64,000 nt of DNA, taken from NCBI GenBank assembly GCA_905160935.1, contig CAJHZI010000441.1, positions 1 to 64,000 on the forward strand, given 5' to 3'. The stretch comes from Enchytraeus crypticus (taxonomy: Eukaryota > Annelida > Clitellata > Enchytraeida > Enchytraeidae). Positions 21,584 to 64,000 of this stretch are shown here, piece after piece. The notes under the pieces were generated by a model that was not told where the DNA came from, made no database searches, and worked only from the letters and a program-made list of their open reading frames with translations. The first letter of the stretch is position 1, and the number at the start of each line of letters is the position of its first letter. Both the position numbers and the translations under genes were made by a program.

Positions 21584-24500
21584 CAATAAAAACAAGAATT
21601 TAACGCCTATTTATAATTAAATTTATCAATCGCTTATAATTAAATTAATCGAAGAAGCTGCAGCGAATACCGAATGATTGAACGTGGTAGTGCTTAGTTT
21701 AAGGCTTTAACGCCTTAAAGTCCGTCAATTGACAATCAACTAGTGTCACATAGTAATTGCCGTTAGCATTACGGTACATTTGATGCAACAGTACATAATA
21801 TATACCTGTAGATCATTAATAAAACGTCTTCACACCATTTGAAATTCAATCGCATCTGTTATCAAATTTCAAGCCAAGTGGAAAAATGAGTGAATAATCT
21901 GTTTTTGAATTGCATATGCAAAAATTTTCAACTGGAATTTCTAGACTTAAGAGTCTACCTTTGATATAAGATAAATTGTTAATACAACATTTGTTAAAGC
22001 TTAGGCTAATCAGATATTTCAACTAAAGAATACTCTCAGAGATGCATATGGTATAGCTGTTATTCGAACCAAAGGCATCCTTCTTATCCCAAGAGCACGT
22101 TACCAATTAGGCTATCTAACTGAAACAAAAATGTAGCACAGCTACTGTAACAGTTATAAGTTAAGCACACAATACAGTGAATTGATCATCAAGAGCAATA
22201 TGAAGCATTTTAATACGACAAGTTAAACAAGTAGACAATTTAGTCAACTATCGATATTCCTGTGTATGTCCAAGAATTTACTCTACGACCAATTACGCCA
22301 AGAATTACCAGGAATCGATCCCGGTAATTCAGAATTTTAAAATTTTCATGAACATTCACATCTCTTCCCACCATAGACTTCTTTCATCTTGTCTGACTGT
22401 ATTTTTGATCACCGGACCTTTTTATGATCTTTTTCTTTCTCTTCAGCACATGCTTTTTTTAGATAGTTTGGGGTGAATCGGTTTGTGGTGACATGTGATG
22501 GGGGGGGGGACGTCCCTGACATCATCATTGTATGAGGAAACGGACGTTAAACGTTTACTATTAAGTACAGGAACCTAAAAGATTTCACATCTTACCTGAG
22601 GATTCTCAGGTTTGTTCTTGGACAGCTCGGTGAGACCTTTGAGAAGAGTTGGATTGACGTACTTGGCGAGGTAGTCCTTAGCAAACATGCCGGTGCCTAC
22701 GGGCTCAACAATGGCTGAGCACAAGCAACAACGAGCCGTATAGGTTAATATTACAAATTACATATTATATATTACATATTACATATAGGCAAAATTACAA
22801 AACTTTAACAATTACAACCATATAGACACAATTACAGTTAACAATTACAACCATATAGACACAATTACAGTTAACAATTACAACCATATAGACACAATTA
22901 CAGTTAACAATTACAACCATATAGACACAAATACAGTTAACAATTACAACCATATAGACACAATTACAGTTAACAATTACAACCATATAGACACAATTAC
23001 AGTTAACAATTACAACCATATAGACACAATTACAGTTAACAATTACAACCATATAGACACAATTACAGTTAACAATTACAACCATATAGACACAATTACA
23101 GTTAACAATTACAACCATATAGACACAATTACAGTTAACAATTACAACCATATAGACACAATTACAGTTAGGCTGCATTTTCTATGAAGATTAGAATAAT
23201 CATCATAATTTTGTTTCAGACATTAAAACAGTCCACATGCATATTTTAGATAAAATGAAATAAAATAAGACATAGAATTTTGCATCAGCTAAATATACAC
23301 AGAGCAATGGAATACTGTTATCGATATGACTCAACTTTCAATGTTAAAACATTCATGATATCATTGAATGTATTGTAAACTATGATTTGTGGCTTTTACA
23401 GTTTTAAGAAATTTGCTAATATTAGCAAGAAGTTCGATGTAAGAAATAAAAGCCTAGAGCAGTGATGACTAAAAAATTAAATGAAAATTTGATCTTTACT
23501 GATAAATCTTGAAAGACCTCCAGATATAATCGAGAGTTCAAGTTAATCATTTTATTTCTATACCAACATCCTTTCAAAGCAACATCGTCATCTACCATAT
23601 CATGACAGAGTAACGTAAGAATAACGTAACGTAAGTACATACTAGTATATCGCTCTCCAACAGCATTAAAAGCAGATCCAAGCTATACATTTCTAGTAAA
23701 ATTTTACTTTAATGATGATTGATGACAAACAAGTGCTATGTACATCGACAAGAAGACCCAATAACCGAGCTCTGATTTACCAGTCTAGATCATTGTCCAC
23801 TTTGTTGATTCGAGTCTTACTTAATATCAACTTCAGCTTGAAAACATGACTGCAGTGATATCTCACAGCTCTCCACTCTGTCTGTACCGGTCAGTTCATA
23901 TGAGATAAGTGCAGTTTAGTTCAGTCCATTCTAAAGTGTCTCCTGACCACCTTGAGTACAGTTAAAGCTGGTACAGCTAGTATTAACGTCAGTTTCCTCA
24001 CTCGAAAGCGATGTCAGTGACGGGAGAGCCCAGGATTAATGAGAAAACGTCCCTGACATGATCTTACGGCGAGGAACCCGGCCGTTAGATTCATATTGAT
24101 TGATTGATTGATTGATTGTATTGATTGATTGTATTGATTGACTGAATTATGATCGATTGATGAATTATAGAATGATTGATGAACATAATTATAGTTTATG
24201 TTCATCAATCACTCTATAATTATAGGATTATAGATTGATTGAACACTGTAAAGATTTTTGACAAACCATTTCCGAAGAAGAAGCTGATTTCTCGCTGGGC
24301 GGCCATGTTGTCACTACTGCCGTGTAGAGCATTCTGCTGAGAGCTGGATCCGTAGCGAGCACGAAGTCTGCGACAAATGTTCAGAGTGGCAGAGTCAGCA
24401 TCTCATTTCATTCATTCGTTTATTAACACATTTTATTAACATATTTTATAACATGAATGATAATCAAAACCTGTGGTTCATGACAACGTCACTGACATTA

Positions 24501-25995
24501 TCCTTTTATGAGGACACTATAGACAACGCCTCCCTGGACTATCAAAACCAGCGAAGCTCAGTTTGCTTAAAAATATCCAAAGCACAAAAACGAAACAAAG
24601 AAATACTTAACTACAAGCAATATCGCATCACTTTACACGAATCGTGTGTGAAGAAACCAGAAATCCCTTCGAACCCCATTTCTACAAACTAGATTTAATA
24701 TTTGTATTTACTAAATTATATCTTAATCACTTGTGCATACAAATCGACCAGCATCCCAAGTCTTGATCAATGATCTTCCCCAAAATATTTTTATAAGCAA
24801 AGCAATCAAATTATTTAAGAAGTTGAAGGAATTGTACTTCTATTAATCTAATATTCTTAGACATACGAGGTAGGACGAAGTTCAATGGCCTCAGAGACAT
24901 TTGCGGGACCCATCAGATAGTTCCAGTGACCAATCGCATTCACCCGCGCAAGCATGAGCACTACGATTGGTCCGCTGCTCATGTAGCCGACAAGACTCGG
25001 GAAGAAGAGCTTTCCGTAATGCTCTGCGTAGAAATCACTCGTCTGCTCAGGGGTAAGATGAACTCTTCGCTTCTGTAATAGTAAATCGTCATCATCATCA
25101 TCTTCCCTTTAATCCCAATTTAACTAGGGTCGGGATACAAATAGACCTTCTCCACTCCTCTCTGTCACATACATACGACATACGATATCATCAGTCATTT
25201 CTCTACAATCTCTTCTATTTGTTTTATAACATTTTGTAGAAATTTCTGGAGTCTAGGCGCTCACCGACCGAATGCCCTTTCTGCCATTGGTTGGGATCTT
25301 AGTGCTTTAGTCACCTTCTATGACACGTGAAGATTATGTAAGCATTTACCACACATGTTGGTCTGTTTTTCAAACAATCCAGACACAACACAGGGAAAAA
25401 CTAAAACTAAGTAAACCTTAAAAATCCAGTGGTTTTAGTCATACCTCTACAATAGTAAAACCCACTGGTTTCAGTCTTAGCTCTAGAATGGTAAAACCCA
25501 CTGGTTTTAGTCATACCTCTAGAATGGTAAAACCCACTGGTTTCAGTCATACCTCTAAAACGGTAAACCCAGTGGTTTCAGTCGTACTTCCAAAATGGCA
25601 AAACCCACTGGTTTCAGTTGTACCTCTAGTATGGTAAAACCCACTGGTTTCAGTCGTACCTCTAGAATGGTAAAACCCACTGACGGTAAAACCCAGCGGT
25701 TTCAGTCGTAACTCTAGAATGGTAAAACCCACTGACAGTAAAACCCAGTGGTTTCAGTTGTAACTCTAGAATGGTAAAACCCACTGAGAGTAAAACCCAG
25801 TGGTTTCAGTCATACCTCTAGAATGGTGAAACCCTGCCGAGTGATGACGTCTTCAATCTCTTCGTAACGATCCACAGCGTTGGGTTTGATGATCGCCAGA
25901 GTTCTCTCTGCGTGTATCATTCTGTTGTCTCCATCCAGCAGTGGCGTGCAGTCCCCGCCGTTTGGTGAATTGGAATTGGCAGGTGAATGACTCAT
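21452..25995 (-). CDS. NME5: Nucleoside diphosphate kinase homologue 5 (complete)
   Basis: Five exons on the minus strand: 25816-25995, 24867-25072, 24267-24367, 22596-22714, 21452-21544, all GT-AG with matching phases, giving 232 residues (human NME5, as I recall, 212). The NDPK domain starts at HAERTLAIIKPNAVDRYEEI and includes YGKLFFPSLVGYMSSGP and the active-site-type QNALHGSD with its His. It is followed by EYP-like IVEPVGTGMFAKDYLAKYV, LLKGLTELSKNKPENPQ and a DPY-30-like end LWLSDWLLDNNPYK. This order is specific to NME5, known as a component of motile cilia and sperm flagella (radial spokes), so a role there is inferred. ATG 25995 gives a longer, Ser/Asn-rich N-terminus than vertebrates. 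Intron 1 opens with a minisatellite of its own donor site. Confidence 0.95.
22054..22128 (-). repeat. tRNA-like SINE head or tRNA relic
   Basis: On the minus strand TAGCCTAATTGGTAACG resembles an A-box and TTTGGTTCGAATAAC a B-box, at tRNA-like spacing. The acceptor stem does not close, so a functional tRNA is unlikely. Confidence 0.5.
22508..22566 (+). mobile_element. SINE A' copy
   Basis: GACGTCCCTGACATCATCAT then TGAGGAAACGGACGTTAAAC, 30 bases from the donor of NME5 exon 4. Confidence 0.8.
22801..23172. repeat. 33-base minisatellite, 11 near-identical copies
   Basis: Unit GTTAACAATTACAACCATAT + AGACACAATTACA, almost invariant. At 33 bases it keeps one minus-strand frame open as 11-residue repeats, but it lies in NME5 intron 3 without splice or homology support. 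Confidence 0.95.
23964..24130. mobile_element. SINE A (minus) abutting SINE A' (plus) with (ATTG)n tail
   Basis: 23964-24036 is the 3' part of SINE A on the minus strand, ending at GAGCCCAGGATTA. At 24037 it meets AAACGTCCCTGACATGATC with GAGGAACCCGGCCGTTAGA and an ATTGATTG tail. NME5 intron 3. Confidence 0.75.
25086..25420 (-). mobile_element. Family C copy with (ATC)n
   Basis: Plus strand: CATCATCTTCCC, TTTAACTAGGGTCGGGATAC, GAAATTTCTGGAGTCTAGGC, GCTCACCGACCGAATGCCC and a diverged ACAACACAGGG end. One of the fullest copies. Lies in NME5 intron 1. Confidence 0.8.
25421..25838 (-). repeat. Minisatellite built from the NME5 exon 1 donor site
   Basis: Ten units of 36-52 bases. The last unit (highest coordinates) is the genuine exon 1 end, whose minus strand reads GGTTTCACCATTCTAGAG then GTATGACTG. 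The other nine repeat GGTTTTACCATTCTAGAG followed by GTATGACTG, GTACGACTG or TTACGACTG. Several copies therefore keep a usable-looking 5' splice site, while others have lost the GT. Reading on past the genuine donor meets TGA at once. Confidence 0.93.
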
Positions 25996-26156
25996 GCTTC
26001 CAGCAATATTTATCAGCGTCTATGGCATTTATTAAATATACAAAGATAATTACAAAAAACTAAAAATTAATAATATTGCTATATATATGCAAGTATAGAT
26101 ATACATAATATGATACCTTTTCAAGACATACTTTATTAAATAATTGCCTACATCGC

Positions 26157-26292
26157 CACTGGCTTGACGATGTCGGTAAGATATTCGACCGCAGATCAGT
26201 ATGTGCGGGGTTCAAATCCTGGGCTAGACCGTCACAGACATCACTTTCGAGTGAGGAAACAGACATTAACATTAGCTTTAGCTTTACCTTTT
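26157..26292 (+). mobile_element. SINE A copy
   Basis: GATGTCGGTAAGATATTCGA, GGGGTTCAAATCCTGGGC and GAGTGAGGAAACAGACATTA. Just upstream of NME5. Confidence 0.88.
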
Positions 26293-26775
26293 AAATATTA
26301 TATATTAAAGTTAAGGCTCCTATGGACGAAATTTCAATATTTTAATCCAATCACTCATCTTAATAATTTGCCATCTACAGAAAAAAGCTAAGTTATGATC
26401 TGCAAGACTAATATTTTAATGTGTTATATTGACAGATCCAGTACAATATTTGCACATAAAATAATAATAAGTATAGCAATATAAATTGCATGAAGCAGCT
26501 TGAGAAAAGAGAGCTTTATGACTAATGGTAGTTATAATTAAATAATAAAATTCTAGTAATGTTTCAAAGTTATTCACTTTAAAGAGATCTGAGTTAACCG
26601 CCCTTACCATGCGTAGTTACTAGCTAATTGAAACTTTTCGGTTTTTAAGTTGAGGAGTGACTACTAAAAATTGTCTTTCATACTTTCATAACATAACATA
26701 ATGGCACACTGGGTCAGGAAGCACAGATGCTTGTTCAAGCCCATTTCCTCTTTCGTCTACATGGTTGTTAGTAAT

Positions 26776-27388
26776 CAGGGGCGGATCCAGGAATTTTTTA
26801 AGGGGGGGCCCAAATTGTTTTTGAGAGTGTACATTTGTTGCTTACGCCCCGCCTTCTTTGGGACATGTGACGCAACCAGTCAAATTTATGTGAGGGGGCT
26901 CAAAATTTGTTCACTACAGCATTCAGCTCATAGAGTGAGTGCATCCGCATACCTTACCCCCCCCGCTCATACCCGTACTAAAGTCAGGGAAAAACTTTTT
27001 TCTCCAATGCATTAGTTATGCATTGGTTCAAATGAAAATTGAGAGCTAGTGAACGGTCAACATTTTTCGGGCCCCTTCCATTATACAGGGTTCCTAATAT
27101 ATCCTAGAAAAAATCGAGCTATTGGAACTGCGTCTTACCCCCCCCCCCCCGGCGCCCCCTAACCACTGCCATTACTAACATGTTTACACATCGAAATTGC
27201 AATAAAAACAATGAAAATAAACCGTCTTACCCTCCCCACGGGCCCCCCTCCTAACCACTGCCATTACTAACACATTGAAACATTGAAATTCCCATAGAAA
27301 CAATGAAAATATAGTTTTAAATTTTTTATAGTCGGACCTAAGGTGGGGGGGGGGCCGGGTCCCCTGGGCCCCCCTGGATCCGCCACTG
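26776..27388. mobile_element. Non-autonomous hAT element (MITE), 613 bases
   Basis: Starts CAGGGGCGGATCCAGG and ends with the complement of CAGTGGCGGATCCAGG, a terminal motif common in hAT MITEs. Flanked by a perfect 8-base duplication TTAGTAAT (26768-26775 and 27389-27396). The interior is G/C-tract-rich and non-coding. Confidence 0.9.
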
Positions 27389-27681
27389 TTAGTAATCGTT
27401 GCCTGTTCATGGCGCATCAATTGCAGCCTTCATTTACCTTTTTCATGAATCTTTTAAACGATTTTTATTCTTATATTAAACTGAATAGGCTACTGCACGG
27501 GTTAAGACTATAGAATAACGAAATACTAAAATCCTACCTTTCTGAACTTATGTAGTTCAACTAAAGTAACGAAAATGTTTATGTTTATAAAATTGTTTCC
27601 AATGACAACAGAATTGCGGAAGCACTTTTTTAGTCTCCTTGTTTTAAGGCACAATAGTAAACAATTTTTGTGCTAACAGCA

Positions 27682-27825
27682 ACAACATAAAAAATTTCAG
27701 TACTATTGACTTCAATAGCAATGTGGAGCACTATTAAACTACATCCAAGCCGAAAAGCAAAACCAATAAGGGTCCAAGAGCAGTGCAGAATTCAAAATCC
27801 AAAAACCAGTCCAAATTGAATTTCT
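27682..27825 (+). repeat. Interspersed repeat family F copy
   Basis: Shares AACAACATA, GAGCACTA, TCCAAGCCG, GGTCCA, GTGCA and CAAAATCCA...CCAGTCCAAA with 40500-40640 and 42212-42335, in the same order. Confidence 0.6.
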
Positions 27826-27994
27826 CAAAAACGCAAAGGTTAGGCTATATGGAAGGGTCAAATAACGTCATGAAGTTTTAAATGAATTTATGAAGTTTTT
27901 CTGAGGTGAATTGAATTCTTGTGGGCTCAGTTCACAGCCACTCTGAACTGAGATTATAACTTCGGACATTCATAAACAGCGGTTAAACAGAGGA

Positions 27995-28190
27995 GTAGGA
28001 ATTGAGAGCTAGGGGAACGGTCAGAATTTTTCGCCCCCCTTTGGTAATGTAGTATTTACAGTTCACCTAGTACCTAATATGGGCCCATAGCAGGGGTACG
28101 CACCTCAGAAAAAATGAGAGTTAGGGGAACATATAGTTCCCCTGCGTTACCCCTCCTCCACTTTAACGTACCACTGTTCATAGAACTTCA
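27995..28190. repeat. Repeat family G fragment
   Basis: GAATTGAGAGCTAGGGGAAC and GGTCAGAATTTTTCG followed by CCTAATAT. Related sequence occurs inside the hAT MITE (27040-27170) and at 6548-6620, so this is probably a relative of that element's interior. Confidence 0.55.
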
Positions 28191-28221
28191 TGGCTGCACC
28201 GAAAATGGACTAAATTGCTTT

Positions 28222-28360
28222 TTAAAACGCTAAAAAGCCAATGTTAACGTCAGTTTCCTCTCGAAATCCATGTCAGTGACGGGCGTGCCCAGGATTTGAA
28301 CCCCTTACATACTGATCCGCAGTCGATTATCTTACCGACATCGCCACTGGCTCTAGCCAA
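28222..28360 (-). mobile_element. SINE A copy
   Basis: Plus strand shows GTTAACGTCAGTTTCCTC, GGATTTGAACCCC and ATCTTACCGACATCGCCACT. Confidence 0.88.
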
Positions 28361-28539
28361 ACTCTCCAGAGAGAGAAAGGGAGAGAGAGAGGGAGAGAGG
28401 GGAAGAGAGAGAGGTAGAGATTTATGTAGGATTAATATGCAGATACTACTGGTGTACATGTATATGTATATTGTACGTTTTACGTGAATATTTAAAGAAG
28501 TATACCATTAATCTTATTCAATCCGAGAATCTGAAGAGT

Positions 28540-28745
28540 AGACCAATGTTTAACTACATGTGTCGTAGAGGAGATAAAGATAATGCTGAGGAAGGTAATG
28601 GAAAACTCTCTCAGAAGTCACATTGTTTCACAATCTATAGCATAGTTAGGCTACATACTACAAACAGTAAGGCATAGCCTTTTGTGGAGGGGCAACATAA
28701 TTGTTGACCGATGGAATACTCTTTAGAGTAACGTGAAAGCGGAGT
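28540..28745 (+). repeat. Interspersed repeat family E copy
   Basis: ATGTGTCGTAGAGGAGAT, GAGGAAGGTAATGGAAAAC and TAGCCTTTTGTGGAG match 59395-59510. A second, shorter copy is at 29560-29690. Confidence 0.6.
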
Positions 28746-29559
28746 ATGGATATGAATATGCTTCTTGGTAAAACAGTAGTGAAAAAAAATAATAATTGCC
28801 GTTTCTACGATTTAAGCAACGATTTAAGTAACAGTCCGTTATTTTCTACAGATGATGTTAAGCGATCGGATCATAGTTTCGTCATTAAGATGATTCGATG
28901 AAGAGAAACAAGACCTGAAGCATTCGCATCAGCTCGCTCTTAAATTAGAACTTCAACTTCAACAAATATCTTCCACACAAGTCCCATGACTATTATTCGC
29001 AGTCTGCATCCACGTTATGGAATATACATGTAGACTGGATATTTGCACGATTCCGAAGCGAACTATTGGTCTAGATGATTTTGGGTTTGGTTTGAACAAA
29101 ATTATAGTTAAATTATCGCTGGATTTAATTAAACAGGCGCTTTCAGATAACACATCTCATACATGTACCGGCTAATAAAGGCATCCACACTCGGTAAATG
29201 AATACATGCATATAGCACCATATAAATTTAATAAAGTGTAACATTATTCACAATTCACCTACATGTACATGCATATTGAAATATGAGAATAAGTTTAAAT
29301 AGAATAATTTATGATACATATATCAAAACAGTCAATAAATCATTAACTAAAATAATTTTATATAAATTATGTAAAAACATCAATGAGTCATAAGGTATTA
29401 GGCTGCCCGTTAATTCAGACCGGTATTTTCTTTACGAAAAGAATAAATTTAAATATAGCAGATGAGCTTTTAAAATCTAAAATAAGTCTTTCCTTTAAAT
29501 TAATATAATTCTGCGCAGAAAATAATAATAATAATAATAAGATCAAACGAATACCGATT

Positions 29560-29690
29560 GTGTTTTTAGAGGCGGAGTAAGCACATAGAAGCTGAGAAAG
29601 GCAATGGGAAATCATCACAGACACCTTAGCTCAACACACAGAATGCGGCGTTAAAGTTTCATAGATGCATAATCTTACAGACTTTTATCG
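29560..29690 (+). repeat. Interspersed repeat family E fragment
   Basis: TTTTTAGAGGCGGAGTAAGC, GCTGAGAAAGGCAATGGGAA and TGCGGCGTTAAAG; aligns with the middle of the copy at 59340. Confidence 0.55.
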
Positions 29691-29754
29691 TGCTCCTCAT
29701 TGAGCTAGATAGTAGGCTCTCAGTAGAATAGTCTTCCTTGGACATGCTATATGA

Positions 29755-29944
29755 TGAAACCTTAATTGAATTGGAAAAAATAAATAAATAATAATTGATA
29801 AATAATAAATAATAATTGATAAATAATAAATAATAATTGATAAATAATAAATAATAAATTTTATCATCGTTATCTTTCCCCTTAATCCCAGTTTAACTAG
29901 GGTCGAGAAAAATAATAAATTGTACAAGGATCAATAAGCAGATA

Positions 29945-30009
<65 letters not shown>

Positions 30010-30178
30010 CTTCAGTCTTCGTAAATGTACAATAAGAATAATCAGTATAATCATATAGGGATCAGTATAATCATATAGGGATCAGGATAATCATATAGGG
30101 ATCAGGATAATCATATAGGGATCAGGATAATCATATAGGGATCAGGATAATCATATAGGGATCAGGATAATCATATGG
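29755..30178. repeat. Cluster of short tandem repeats
   Basis: 29765-29865: AATAATTGATAAATAATAAAT units. 29866-29910: family C tail fragment (CCAGTTTAACTAGGGTCGAG). 29946-30006: (TA)n. 30040-30178: seven copies of the 20-base unit AGGATAATCATATAGGGATC. Confidence 0.85.
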
Positions 30179-30317
30179 TAAAGCTAATCAGAATTCGTTG
30201 TCCTTTACTCCATTCAATGACATGGCCAGATCAACGAGAGAGCATCACAGAGTCATATTTACAGTTAACTTTTGCTATAGTGATATATTGGTACTTGTAC
30301 TGGCTGGAGCCAGTAGT

Positions 30318-30455
30318 GACGTGGCTGGAGCCAGTGGCGAAGTCGGTAAGATACTCGACCGCGGATCAGTATGTGCCGGGTTCAAATCCTGGGCTCGTCC
30401 GTCAATAACATCGCATTCAAGTGAGGAAACTGACGCAAACATTAGCTTTTTACTT
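30318..30455 (+). mobile_element. SINE A copy
   Basis: GGCTGGAGCCAGTGGCGAAG, ACTCGACCGCGGATCAG, GGGTTCAAATCCTGGGCTCG and GTGAGGAAACTGACGC. Preceded by a second partial GGCTGGAGCCAGTAG. Confidence 0.88.
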
Positions 30456-30556
30456 TTACTCCAGCAGTCGATTAACATTAACCACAAATCGGTTAAGATT
30501 AAACCACAACATTTCATCAGATACTGTTAACGTCAAAAAGAGTGTATCTCGAGCTG

Positions 30557-62755
<32,199 letters not shown>

Positions 62756-64000
62756 TTGTTACGCGTCCTAAAACAAAAGTTTTAATTATAAGTTTTTATT
62801 TTACTTATTTAATTCAGACATAATAGTCATACAAAAATAGACCTATACATACAGAAAGAAACAAATCAGCTGAGTTCGTAGGAAAGTTATAAATATGACG
62901 GTCTATGAACATATTATGTGAAGCTGTTAATGAAAAAGTAGATCTAGATAAAAGTTGCCCGGGTCCTGAGATTTGTCAGAGAAATCATGCCCAGATACAC
63001 AACATAAGACGCGATTAATTTACTTCTGGCTTAATATAAAACATAAACCAACAGCACCTGCTAACTGTCATAAACTAGGATTAAATATAGTATGACTAGT
63101 AGCAATGAAAACTAAGAAAATACAGGATGGGAAAGATATTTTAAATTTTGAAAACATAACTAGGTAGCAAATGAGTAACCGATAGCCATTAATTGTTGAC
63201 TGCACTGCATTAGTTTTGCTATTAGGTCAGTGATCTTGAACTCCATCGAGAATAAAGGCAACGAGCCGACTGAAAATGAGTCGATATAATTATAGTTGGC
63301 AAATGTGTCGGTTGGATTGCCGAATGGATAGCAAGATTGCCTACGAAGCAGGAAGCCATCTGTTCGAATTTCATCCGGGGTGTCTCTGACAATATCCCTT
63401 ATGATACTGAGACATTAAACTTAGCCTTACAACTGAACAAGTTTTGTTCGACATCGGATCAGTAGGTGCAGTGTTCAAATCCAGAACTCTCCCAGTCACT
63501 GATATGCTATTGAGCAGGAAACTGACGTTAAACTTGGCTTTATCTTGGTCTTCTTGACTTACAACTTACTGAAAGATTTAATGTAACATGATATATGAAA
63601 AATATGAATAAAAGGAAGCCATGGGTTCCAATCTCAGCCCAATCGTACATGACTGCACATAGTCTAAGCAGTAAAACTGTAATTCTTACGGTTCCTATTG
63701 CATTACTCAATTGTTAACACTAATCTACCTTTTATTGAATGAAATAATCTTCTTTATTGAAACAAATTGATTCCCTAATCCTTGATTACTACTTTATTAA
63801 TTGGCAATAACTAAGGAAATGTTAGCTTTACGACTGCTATGACGTGAGATATGCACTCGTCTCGTTTCTCAAACCGTTGCAGTTGACGAGTATACGATTC
63901 TCATGTTTCTAATAGTCCATAAACGAAATACGGGAAATAAAATTATAACATAGTAAAGAATAAAAATGAATAAAAAATTTAAATGAATAAAAAATTGAAT
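62756..64000. other. 5' flank of SORBS
   Basis: 62756-62767 is 5'UTR just after an acceptor (TTTGTTTTAG). The rest is intron or upstream DNA with a tRNA-like fragment at 63305-63425 (TGGATTGCCGAATGGATAGC ... TGTTCGAATTTCATCC), a SINE A copy at 63440-63550 (ATCGGATCAGTAGGTGCAGT, GTTCAAATCC, GGAAACTGACGTTAAAC) and a second B-box-like GGGTTCCAATCTCAGCCC near 63625. Confidence 0.6.

Larger units (their letters stand above)
25996..30556. other. Intergenic region between NME5 and SORBS
   Basis: Dense in repeats: SINE A at 26157, a hAT MITE at 26776, family F at 27682, SINE B relic at 27900, family G at 27995, SINE A at 28222, (GA)n at 28366-28420, family E at 28540 and 29560, TA and 20-base arrays at 29946-30178, and SINE A at 30318. 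No exon recognised. Confidence 0.7.

Noticed and set aside
22054-22128. Candidate functional tRNA gene
   Set aside because: A- and B-boxes are present but the acceptor stem does not pair; better read as a SINE head.
22795-23178. 127-residue ORF of 11-residue repeats
   Set aside because: Made only of the 33-base minisatellite within an NME5 intron.
24453-24692. 79-residue plus-strand ORF in an NME5 intron
   Set aside because: No homology, no repeat signature and no splice partner; length is within chance expectation for this composition.

Overview
The window is nuclear DNA from an invertebrate animal. It is AT-rich and intron-rich, with GT-AG exons separated by introns of 0.1-3 kb that are packed with microsatellites, minisatellites and short interspersed elements. 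The gene set (a Golgi GalNAc-transferase, the ciliary protein NME5 and a SORBS/CAP adaptor) is animal-specific, but I cannot name the phylum. No LTR, retroviral or Polinton-like element was recognised. Most real exons were found by matching protein homology, splice sites and intron phase, because single-frame ORFs miss many of them. || Layout: (1) 146-5524, minus strand: six exons of a polypeptide N-acetylgalactosaminyltransferase (GALNT), whose C-terminus runs off the left edge. (2) 7778-9481, plus strand: an intronless 567-codon ORF for an unrecognised Ser/Arg- and Gln-rich protein with a C-terminal membrane anchor. (3) 11576-19897, plus strand: a previously hidden six-exon gene for a small charged coiled-coil-like protein, rebuilt here because all five introns agree in phase. 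Its introns carry a LINE tail, SINEs, a hAT transposon and a MITE. (4) 21452-25995, minus strand: a complete five-exon NME5 (NDPK domain plus DPY-30-like tail). (5) 30557-62755, minus strand: an essentially complete SORBS-family gene in at least 16 exons, with three SH3 domains at the C-terminus. One 8.2-kb internal exon makes the protein about 4,050 residues, several times the length I recall for vertebrate SORBS proteins. || Mobile DNA: a tRNA-derived SINE (family A, about a dozen copies); headless relatives that share its core (A'); a second tRNA-like SINE (B); a GAT-tailed family (C); repeat families E, F and G; two hAT elements with perfect 8-bp target duplications; a TA-flanked MITE with ~190-bp inverted ends; LINE tails with a restriction-like endonuclease domain lodged in (TAA)n tracts; and tails of a second LINE that run into (AG)n or (AT)n microsatellites. 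|| The most unusual pattern is that minisatellites and duplications in this window repeatedly copy exon-intron junctions. GALNT exon 5 has its 3' splice site repeated about seven times, NME5 exon 1 has its 5' splice site repeated about ten times, and GALNT exon 2 has its acceptor duplicated once. This places arrays of decoy splice sites beside the genuine ones.
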